In this document: in pieces, positions 55,468 through 64,000 of the stretch | Position numbering within the stretch: position 1 is the stretch's first letter | Layout of the letters: each line of letters opens with the position of its first letter | Assembly (NCBI GenBank): GCA_039545355.1 | Contig: BCJJ01000006.1 | Coordinates: forward strand, 1,769,686-1,833,685 | Reading direction: 5' to 3' | Source: Trichosporon coremiiforme | Lineage: Eukaryota; Basidiomycota; Tremellomycetes; Trichosporonales; Trichosporonaceae | Length of the DNA stretch: 64,000 nucleotides | Program-made: the position numbers and the translations under genes | The notes under the pieces: generated by a model | What the model was told of the DNA's origin: nothing | Seen by the model: the letters and a program-made list of their open reading frames with translations, nothing else | Database searches by the model: none

Positions 55468-58400
55468 CTAGTACCTCCGGCCATAACCAGCCGGCGGTCC
55501 GCGAGCCGGCACAGGCCTGTTGCCCGTCCCATTAGCGGCGATATTGCCAAAGAGCCCAATAATGTCGTCGGGGCGGAATACGGGCCCGTCAAAGGAGCGT
55601 GTGGGCGGGAGCTGGCCAATAAACCACGCGAGCTGGTTCGGAAGTCCGGAGCGGTGGACGGGCGGCGTGGGCGCGGCGCGCGGCGGCACACGCGGCGGCA
55701 TGGGCGGCATGGCGGGGGGCCGACTGTCGTTCGAGCCGAAGCGCTGCATGCCCCTAGCAGGCGGCACTGGGCTGGCGGGGCGGGCGCGCTTGTCGCGTCC
55801 CGGACTTCCGGTGGGGAGGGGGGAGAGCGGGCGCTTCTGGGGCGAGCGGGGCTGGAAGCCGGCCTGTTGCTGCAGCATTCCCACCCCGGCGGGAGGGAGG
55901 GATGGCGGCGGGGCTGGGCCGCTGTGCCCTCCGTGGGCGTGGGCGCTGAAACCGCCAGCTGCAGCGTGACGCTGACGCCCGAAGCCGAGGTCGCGGAGCG
56001 CGATCTCATCGATACCGTCGAAGGAGAAACGCTGCGCGAATCGCTTCAGCGGCGAATCGGCGGGGAACGCCTCGGCCCACCGCTGCTCGAGCTTGTGCAC
56101 CGCCACAAGGTCGCCGTACATATACTCATACCGCGCCCAGACGTCCCAGAGAGGTCGAGCCTTGTCGGCGGGAATCTTAAGCGCCGAACGCTCAAAGAGG
56201 GCGCGCGCGTTCGTGTCGTCGTTGATGGCGAGGAGGAACTCGAGGTACTTGATCACGAAGGGGACGTCCTCGTCAAATTGCTTCAGGCCGAGCTCGAAAA
56301 TGCGCACGGCGACGGCAGAGTCCTTGTTGCTGTGGTACTCCATGAGCGCAGAGGCTTCGAACGAGTGCCAGGTGACGTGGGCCGACTTGCGCGCCTTGCC
56401 GAACACGAGACGGGCAGCCTTCAGACCCTCAGCACGCCGCGCGAAGCGCATGTACATGACCCACACGATGCCGAGGGCTGCCTTGGCGTCGTCAATATCG
56501 CGCCCGCGACGCTCCTGGACGAGACGTCCACGCTCGTCGCGCTCGCGAACAAGGCGAGCATAGTCGCTCTCCTCGTTGTTGAGCTCGTGCGCAGCAGCGG
56601 GGATCTCGGGGCCACGCGCGATCTCAACCTCCTTCGAAACGGCGAGCTTGAGCTCGTCAATCTCCACGTTCAGACGCTCGATGAGGTTCGTGAAGATCGT
56701 GTGGCACTCGGCGTAGTTGCGCTGGTTCTCCTCCATCTCAGCCAGGGCAAAGGAGAGTAGGAAGCTCTTCGGGCACGCGGCGACACCAGCCTGCAGGAAC
56801 GCCTTGCCCTCCTCCTCCTTGCCAATGGTCAGGTAGTGCGAAGCAGAAAAGTGCCACAGCTCCGGGAAGTGTCGCATCTGCGCCATGCACTTGCGGAAGG
56901 CATGGGCCAGTCGGATCGTGACCGTGGCATCGTCCGCGCCCAGTGGGTTGCCCTCCTCCCACTTGAGGTAGTTCTTCCAGCCAGTGACGACACGACGGTC
57001 CTCGTCGGTGAACTCGGGTTCCGGGGGGATGACAGGCTGCGGCAGGGAGTCGGTCAGGTTGCGCATCTCGCGCAGCGCAGTACGCGCAGTCATGTATGCG
57101 GGAGAGCGGTCCGCGAGGAACTTCTTCGCGGCCATCTTGTTCTGCCCACTTTCAAACGCATCGTACGCCTTCCACAGCGCCTCGACGTTGTTGAGCGGCA
57201 CGGTGACTGCGCGCTGGTACAGCTTGCGCACGTTGTCCGTGTTTTGCTGCTGCTCCCAGGGGTTCTTCGACTTGAAGTCAGTCAGGTACGAGATGTACTC
57301 CTGCCAGATCTCGCCCGACTCGCGGTCGACACCGCACTCCTTCAGCGCATACTCGTACGCCTGGATCACGGTCGTTCGCGTCTCGGCGGGGTCAGCGCCG
57401 TCGCTCGGGTTCTGTCGTCGGATGTAGTGCAGATACGCCTCTGTCGGGTTAGCAAATGCGTGGCATCAAATGTACCCACTCCAGATGTCAACATCAGCAG
57501 CGGCCATGAGCGTGAACGAGCTGCGGAGCGCACGGCCGAAAAGCGCCTCAACCTGCTCAAAGTTGTTCAACGCGAGCTCCAGGTTGATGAGTGTCAGCAG
57601 CGGCTGGGACGCCGTCGGGTTCTCGACCGCGAGGGCATTGTACCACGCGCGGGCATCAGCGACCTCAGACTTCTGGATGGACCAGTTAAACAGAGCAACG
57701 ATATTGGTGGCCTCGGAGGGTTCTGATGTCAGCTCGAAGATGCACCCAATCTAGCTTACCCAGTCGGTACTGGCGGGAGAGCTCCTGGTTCGAAATGACA
57801 CTCGGAGAGTCGAGTGTCAGACCCTCAGGCAAGTCGGCCTTGTACACATCCTCCTGAACGCCCTCGTTCTCCGGGATGGCAGAGCGAGACACAAGGGATA
57901 CAGGAGCGGTCGCGGGCGCAGGTGCAAGCTCGGTGTCCTTGTTGACCTGGGGAAGGCCTGGAACAACTCCGGGTTCCGGCTCGGGAACGGGGGCCGCTAC
58001 GGGGCCACCCTCGGCTGGTGTCTCGGACGCGCTCTCGCGCTGCTCGGTGGCCTCAGTCTCCATGGCGTGCGACGGGTCGTACTCCATCGGCTGGGAAGGG
58101 TCGTAGTCGCCCATCGGCTGCGAGGGGTCGTACTCTCCAGTGGGCTGAGAGGGGTCGTATTCGTGCTCCTGCTGCTGAGACGGGTCGTACGCCTGCTGCT
58201 CTTGCTGCTGCTCCTCGGAAGCGCCGTCCTTGCTTTCCTCGTTCTGCGGCTGCGCAGACCCCTGGTCGTCCTTTGCCTCGTCCTGCTGAGGCGGCTCCTC
58301 GTACTGTTGCTGCTGCGACGGGTCGTACTCAGCCGGTTGCGAAGGATCATACTCAGCAGGCTGGGATGGGTCGTACTCGCCGTACTCCATCGGCTGCGAG

Positions 58401-58489
58401 GGATCATACTCGGCCATGGGTGCACCAGAGTTAGTCTCGGCGGCCTCCGCTTGCGGCGGCGGGTCCTGGGGAACTGTGCTCTCCGACAT
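55468..58489 (-). CDS. RNA14: RNA14 / CstF77 mRNA 3'-end processing factor
   Basis: Exons 57760-58489, 57480-57722 and 55468-57440; 981 residues. Rna14 is the HAT-repeat scaffold of cleavage factor IA, dimerising and holding Rna15 and Pcf11. The HAT array runs from about residue 235 (AWYNALAVENPT, DVDIWKAYLHYIRRQNP, EIWQEYISYLTDF, LYQRAVTVPLNNVEALWKAYDAFE, WKNYLKWEEGNPL, ARALFERSALKI, LWDVWARYEYMYGDL). A Pro-rich C terminus would hold the monkeytail-like Rna15-binding part. The N-terminal 150 residues are unusual: eight or nine EYDPSQP units in a Gln/Glu-rich setting. The second donor is GTGGGT, chosen because it gives IWKAYLHYI. The start is the first ATG after a stop-containing leader. Confidence 0.93.
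58047..58413 (-). repeat. EYDPSQP-coding repeats in RNA14
   Basis: Eight YDPSQ units plus one YDPSH, in two clusters split by a Gln/Glu-rich stretch. Codons vary little within clusters, which suggests repeat turnover. Confidence 0.85.
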
Positions 58490-60097
58490 CAGCCTGAAGC
58501 CTTATAGACGGGTCGCGAGGTTACGGGAAGGGAGGGAAGAGGAGAAAACAATAAGAAATCGGCGTGCGCGCGATAAATTGTTTTCGTTCGAAGGTATCAA
58601 AACCTTCTATCGTCCTCTCCGAACGAGAATGAAACCAAGAAACAAGAAGACAAAGGAAGTCTCGTGGTGTGCAGGTCGGTGGTGTTGGAGGAGTGCGACT
58701 GTGCTGCTGCTGCTGTGTGCTGCTGCCCGTCGAACTCTTAGTCCATCAGCCAGGTCGGGGTGGAGAGTTTAAGTGGACGAAGATTGCTTTCTCATTGCGA
58801 CGCTGAATAGAGGCACGAACGAACGCGTCATTTGCTCCCGCCACGTGTTTTACTCTTTAGGCTGCCCACCCTCTTAGCGACGTGCTTTCTCACGTGATAC
58901 TTGCCAGCGGACATGACCGCGTTCTCCATGGATCGACAGAAATCCAGACCCCGGTGTCACGGTTATTTTCGGCCAGCACGGTGCACGGGTTCGGTCTACG
59001 CTTCCGTCAGCCCGAGTGGAAGATAGGCATTCTCTCACCGTGGAAGAACTGAGGAAAAACTTTAGACCTTTGACAAGATAAGGAAATACTCGACTTCAGG
59101 CTCGGTATATTTTCCATCAGGCAAAAGTGCTGGCTGGCGACTCCCAGAGATTAGCAGCAGTTGAGCCTCGCCTGCCTGAACCCCTTTACTCACCCTAGAG
59201 CGACAGATTTCGCGGTCATGGGCTGTGAGGTGAGAGCAACCTTTCTCCGACGACGCCGACATGATGTCAACTCTTTTCTTTCTCGTGACTTCTTGTCTCC
59301 CTTCTTCTCATTCACTCTTGACACGACTCGCACGACTGCATATCTCGGGGCGACGCTCGTTTCAGACTCTCGGCAGCCACCCGCACGACCAGATCTCGAC
59401 AGGTTGATTACTGCCTACCCGGCCCTGATCGAACCTCTGCAAGCACTCTTGGCAGGGCACCTCAATTACTGCGGCAACTTCGTCTCTTGTCTTATCGATA
59501 GTGGTGACCTCTGCACCGTCCTCTGCACGGTTTCTCTGCAATTTTTGCATTAATTCAGTGCATCGCGCGACCTGCTCCACCTCGTGCACACAGCTCCGTC
59601 GTACGCCTCGTCTAACCCGCTAAACGCTAGACGAGCCCCTCCCCTCAGGGTCTCACGTGGCCCTTGTGACTTCTGGTAGGTCATTTGTCCGACGTTGCGT
59701 GCACATGAGCATGGACTGACGGCATAGGTTTCCTAGTTTCCCAAAGGCAACGAGCGTGTAGCAGAGTAGATCACGCGCACAAGTCGACGGCCGTGTTAAC
59801 AGCGCAAAGTTGCATTCAGACATATAATCTGCGCCACACAACACACGACTGAACTCACATATCTCGACTTTGTCTGCCAGACAATTTCGCCAGAGGTCGC
59901 CACTCGCGCATAGTCTGTTCCTGAATCGACCAGCCAAGCCAGTGTGGCTTCCGTCATTTGCCTGACCGCTCCGCACGCGCACGTTCGGAGCCTTGGCCGA
60001 TCCTCGCCGTTACAGTAACTGTAAGTCCATCAACCTCCATCCCTCACTCCACATCTCTGCATCGCCCATTGCTCAACGACACACATCTACGCTCAGC
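58490..60097. other. Divergent intergenic region RNA14 / PQ-loop gene
   Basis: 1.6 kb without a supportable gene. Near the RNA14 side there is a 6-bp-stem hairpin at 58590-58607 (GAAGGT/ACCTTC). At 59607-59635 an 8-bp perfect inverted repeat (CTCGTCTA/TAGACGAG) with a 13-nt spacer could be a dimer-binding site. The part from 60000 to 60097 is the CT-rich leader of the PQ-loop gene. Confidence 0.5.
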
Positions 60098-61241
60098 ATG
60101 GCGCAAGTCCTGTATTTTGACGCCTTCAGCTTCCCGTCTCTAGTTTACGACATTGTAGCAGGCGCAATGGGCGGAAGCACGTACCCGTGCCCAGCGGCGG
60201 ACAAGGCGCTCGCGACGATCGGAGCCGTCCTGTGGAGCGTCCAGATCATCCCGCAGATCATCAAAAGCTATCGCACCAAGAACACGGACGGTCTCAGCCC
60301 CTATCTCATGTTGTGAGTGATCACTTTGCTTCTGTCTTGCATGCTTCTGGAGCTTGGCATGTCAACTTCAACGTTGCGCACTGCACACGTTCGTGCAACC
60401 GTGACGCCACCGCGGCTATGGGGCGATAATGAACTCGGCTGACGAGATTAGCATCTGGGCCATTGCCTGTACCTTCCAAGGCGCGTACCTCGTGTCGATG
60501 CGCTCCTCGATCCCGCTCCAGATCCAGCCGCAACTATTCGGTTTCTTCGGGTGCATGTCCTGGGCGCAGTGTCTGTACTACGGCTCCAAAGTCCCCCTCC
60601 GGCGGGTGCTTCTCTACCTCGGCGTGCTCTACGCCATTCTCGCCGGCTTCGAGGTCGGGTCCGTCTACGCGCTGTGGGCCGGGGAGCGCCACGGCGTCAA
60701 CTGGCCGAAGCAGATGTATGGCTGGATCACGTCCGCCCTCCTCGTGGCCGGACTGATGCCCGAGTACTGGGAGATCTACAAGCACAAGGCCGTCGTCGGC
60801 ATCAGTGTCATGTTCATGGTCGTCGACATTATGGGCGGCATCTTTTCCGGCGTCTCGCTCTTCTTCCGCGAGGAACTCGACTACACCGCGCTCGCGCAGT
60901 ACATGCTCGTCGTCGTGTTCGACGGCATTGTCGTGCTGCTCGTCCCGATCCTGAACCCGCGCGCGAAGAAGAGGGCAGCCCGCGAAGCGGCGCTGAGGCA
61001 GGAGGAGGCTGCGCTCGGGGGAGGCGTCGAGCCCGTCGAGGGCGAGGTCGCGATCGACGAGCGCACCCACGAACTCATCGGCACGCACGCGCACGAGCAC
61101 AATCACCTCCACCGCGGCGAGCTTGAGCGCGCCAGCGTCACCTACTCGTCAAATCTGACTGCCGTTGGGCAGGATGACAAAAGCCTCAAGGACACCGCGA
61201 GCCGGATCAGTGACGACACCGACTCGGCCCTGAAGCGGTAG
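60098..61241 (+). CDS. PQ-loop repeat membrane protein
   Basis: Exons 60098-60312 and 60452-61241, 334 residues, with about seven hydrophobic segments. PQ-loop proteins are small transporters of vacuoles, lysosomes, mitochondria and ER (cystinosin, Ypq1-3, Mpdu1 relatives). The first PQ motif is clear: LWSVQIIPQIIKSYRTKNTDGLS, starting right after a CPAADK segment. The second repeat has GLMPEYWEIYKHKAVVGIS, with Pro-Glu in place of Pro-Gln. The C-terminal tail (about 235-334) is hydrophilic, charged, and carries a HAHEHNHLHR cluster. The substrate is unknown; the closest named type cannot be chosen without a search. The 139-nt intron is longer than usual here. Confidence 0.85.
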
Positions 61242-61376
61242 CCAGCATATCGCGACGGCTTTCATTTCATTTTGGGATCTCAACATCAACATCATCTATA
61301 ATCATCCTACTTTTATCTTGTTACATACACCATTTTGCATAGGTCTGGCTAGAATGCATTGCATTGCATCTTGCTT

Positions 61377-62274
61377 CTAGAGCTTCGAGGTGCCCGGCGA
61401 CAGCTCGACGACCTCGTCGAAGCCGGGGTAGTCTGGAATGTTCAGGTCGTACTTCTTGTCGAGCGAGCTAGGCGTCAGTTACCTCCCTTATGTAGACACT
61501 CACTCCGGGACGAACCGCCCGCCAAGCCAGTGCTTCCCTTTGAACTCCTTTGCGCCTTCCTTCGGAACTGTCAAGGACACGAGCACCTCGGGATCGATCG
61601 TCTTGACGGGGCGCGACTTGCCCTCCTCGTCTGGCTGCGTGAAGAGCTCCTGCCGTCCCTTCTCCACATTCCAGCCCGAGGGCATGTCGACACTGACGAT
61701 CGGGGTCTTGCTCTCCGCCAGCGCGTCCAGAATCCGGTCAAACGGCGCACGCACAGGCGGCTCGAAGGAGAAGCCGAAGATGGCATCCATCACCACGTCG
61801 TTCTTGGCTAGGGCGCTGTGAAACTCGTCCAGCGTCGAAAGCACGGGAATGTCCAGGTTCGTGCACTGCTTCAGGAGGCGCTGGTAGATCTCCTTCTTCC
61901 CTGGCTTCGGGTAGTAGAGCGTTGGCGTGTAGTGGAAGTGGTGCAGATGACGAGCTGCTACGAGACCGTCTCCGCCCTGGGGTTAGCTGGGAGGAACGAC
62001 ATGACAGCAGTGAAGGCTGGCTGGACGGCGAAAGACGGAACACTCACCTGGTTCCCCGGACCACAGCATACGAGCACCTTCTTGTGCGTCTTGGGCGGGT
62101 AGCTCTTACCCAGCGCCTGAGCGCACGACAGACCCGCGAGTTCCATCAGCTGTCAAGTCAGCTATGTCAGCTGCCTACAGAACCCACCTGGTCAAGGCTG
62201 AAAGCCCCCGCCGAGCTCATGAGCTCCTCGTCGATCTGCTGCGCGAGTTTCTGTCCGATATACCTGATAGACAT
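61377..62274 (-). CDS. NNR1: NAD(P)H-hydrate epimerase (YjeF_N domain)
   Basis: Exons 62188-62274, 62048-62149, 61504-61976 and 61377-61467; 250 residues, a normal length. The enzyme interconverts the R and S forms of damaged NAD(P)HX so that the dehydratase can repair both. Seen: [58 protein letters not shown] (the nucleotide loop split by intron 2), MDAIFGFSF with the conserved Asp, and [13 protein letters not shown] followed by [16 protein letters not shown], all of the YjeF_N family. No presequence is seen: the frame upstream of the chosen ATG lacks another ATG, so a cytosolic form is predicted. Confidence 0.95.
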
Positions 62275-62697
62275 GACTTTCGTTAGGTGATGAAGAGAAT
62301 GAGAGAGCGGGGGAAGGCCGTGAGACTGGCCGTAGCTGGGCTGGAGGCAGCGTCGACATTGCGTCGGAGTCTTCCGCACCTGATGTCATACATTACCAGC
62401 TCCGGGTGGCGGCACGTGATCCGCCCTGAGCCGAAATCTCCCACCTTCACAGCTGTTCAGTGACCCAGAAGAGTGCTCCCAAGCTTATCAATACACAATG
62501 CATGGCTTGCTGTCAAGATGATGATGATAAAGTTACACGGCTAGAATGAAATATATGAAATGGTATCGGTTTGGGGTTCTAGATTGGAATGACGTTGCAC
62601 ACCGTGGTGTGTATTGAGATATGGGTCTAGATTGATGATGGATGGTGGTGATACACGAGTCGTCTTCTCACTCCCCTCTCGCTCCATGCACGCTCGC
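62275..62697. other. Intergenic: NNR1 promoter and ZIP transporter 3' flank
   Basis: 423 bp between two minus-strand genes. It must hold the NNR1 promoter and the transporter terminator. A short GATGATGAT run lies near 62518. No gene is seen. Confidence 0.5.
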
Positions 62698-64000
62698 TTA
62701 CGCCCAGTTGGCAAGAAGGGCCATGAGACCGGCTCCGAGACACATGCAAATGAAGACGTACGCGAGCTTGGCGTTCGAGCTCTTCATCATGCGGGGGTTC
62801 AAGAGGATCTCGTGCGCGAGCAGCTCGACAAGACCAGTGTAGAGCAGGATACCGGCCGAGATGGCGTCAAGGATGCCCGAGACGATGAGGTTGGCGGTGC
62901 CGTTGCCGTTGTACGACTTGCGGACACCGAGACCGGCAGCCATGCCGACGGGCGTGCAGATGCAGTACAGGAGCGCGGCGGCGTAGCGCACCCACCAGAG
63001 GTGTTTCGGGAGGTCGAGCGAGGCAAGACGGGCGCCGAGACCAAGACCCTCAAACATCTGGTGGAAGATGATGACAATGAAGAGAACCACAAACTCGTCG
63101 CTCGTGGCAAGGGTGAGACCGATAATGATGGAGTGCAGCACGACACCGAATTCGAGGATCGCAACACCGACGATCTGGGCAGCAGTCTCGGCATCGCTCG
63201 GTCCGAGAGTGAGGGCCGAGTCGGAGTCTCCGCTCTCAAGGTCGGCCTTCTTGCGCAGCTTGCCGCCGTCGAGCGACTCGCCGTAGATTTCCGTCTCGGT
63301 CGGTCCGTCGGGCATGGGGCCGTGGTGGCCGAGGCCATGCCCGTTGATGTTGGGGTGGTGCTCGTGCGCAATCTCGTGCTCGAGCGCGTGGGAGTGGAGG
63401 TTGGCGGGGTTGGACTGGCCGGCAACAATCGAGGGGGCGCGGTGGTCGTGGGCATGCGCGTCCGTCTCGTCGTGGACGTGCGACGAGTAGTTGACACCAA
63501 TCTGCTCCAGCTTCTGGGTACCGACGCGGTAGGCGGCGACCTCGGCGAAGAACATGAGCATGCAAGAGATAAGCGCAAAGGCAGGGGCCCAGTCGTAGTT
63601 GTTCCAGGTGCCCGAGAGACACTCCGAACCGAGCTCGTCGAACGCGGGCGCGAGCAGGTGCATGAACGCCGTCGCGATAATGACACCAGAACCAAAGTAC
63701 TTGACGAACCTGATTGTTAGCGCGACTGTACGGAATGTAGGTAGCTGGGTGACCGAGGTGCGGTGGTGCCACATCCATGACGGAACAGTGGCAGAGTCTG
63801 ATACTCACTCGAAGAAAGCACGAGGAACAACACGCGAAGAGCGCAGCAGAATCGGCGCGAGCGTACCAATCATGCTGGTAGCGAGAATAATGAAGATGCC
63901 ACCGATACGGAGGCCCCAGTGCGAGTCGTCGTAGGAAGCGGCACAGGCGTCTTCCTCATCGCCGCCGGCAGCCTCGGCGGCCTCCTCCTCGGCGCGCTTC
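62698..64000 (-). CDS. ZIP family zinc/iron transporter (5' partial)
   Basis: Two visible exons, 63809-64000 (continuing past the right edge) and 62698-63709. It is a plasma-membrane or organelle zinc importer of the ZIP/Zrt type. The visible part starts in an acidic Glu/Ala segment (EEEAAEAAGGDEEDACAAS), then the first helices (LRIGGIFIILATSMIGTLAPIL, FVKYFGSGVIIATAFMHLL). A long variable loop is His-rich (HVHDETDAHAHDH, HSHALEHEIAHEHH, HGLGHHG), as in Zrt1/Zrt2. Metal-site helices follow: LHSIIIGLTLA (helix 4) and IFHQMFEGLGLGARL (helix 5, HxxxE). The end GAGLMALLANWA is the normal ZIP C terminus. The promoter, and so zinc regulation, is outside the window. Confidence 0.95.

Noticed and set aside
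62300..62379. Possible N-terminal extension of NNR1 (RKTPTQCRRCLQPSYG)
   Set aside because: The in-frame stretch upstream has no ATG, only a GTG, and the chosen start gives the normal family N terminus.

Overview
The window looks like a piece of a nuclear chromosome from a basidiomycete yeast or yeast-like fungus. The genes are GC-rich at third positions and carry many very short introns (about 33-60 nt) that start GTRNGT and end in a CTGAC/CTAAC branch site followed closely by CAG. Gene content and protein style suggest Tremellomycetes, perhaps Trichosporonales; that placement is inference, not proven here. I see no prokaryotic operon, no virus, no CRISPR array and no convincing transposase. 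Twenty protein-coding genes can be supported, two of them cut by the window edges. Exon joins were read by eye and all complete models keep frame to a stop.

Layout, left to right. 1-10 kb is dense: 3' end of a steroid 5-alpha-reductase family gene, AAR2 (U5 snRNP assembly), a JmjC/cupin hydroxylase sharing a 200 bp divergent promoter with AAR2, SDH3, CCZ1 and a histidine-phosphatase gene with an odd 502-nt repeat-bearing intron. 9.9-13.7 kb has no supportable gene and ends in a TATA promoter driving a DDR48-like repetitive stress protein. 15-22.4 kb holds ALE1 (lysophospholipid acyltransferase), KAE1 (KEOPS tRNA modification) and a spartin/senescence-domain gene.

22.4-29.4 kb is a 7 kb gene-poor tract leading into a large hybrid histidine kinase (29.4-34.3 kb) with three upstream ORFs. 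35-42 kb holds a GH92 alpha-mannosidase and RGP1 (Ypt6 GEF subunit); 42.6-44.3 kb ESA1 (MYST acetyltransferase); 44.4-47.3 kb SPB1 (rRNA methyltransferase); 47.8-55.2 kb a very large IQGAP; 55.5-58.5 kb RNA14; then a 1.6 kb spacer, a PQ-loop membrane protein, an NAD(P)HX epimerase, and a ZIP zinc transporter running off the right edge.

The genes are mostly unrelated housekeeping functions, as usual in fungi, and do not form a pathway. Several pairs are head-to-head (AAR2/JmjC, CCZ1/phosphatase, ALE1/KAE1, RGP1/ESA1, SPB1/IQGAP) and probably share promoter DNA. I did not find a clearly new multi-gene system. The most unusual things are within genes: a pseudo-receiver in the histidine kinase, a roughly 1,080-residue motif-array extension on the IQGAP, a possible His-rich alternative N terminus on the spartin-like protein, uORFs, and a long intron carrying inverted TACCAAA repeats.
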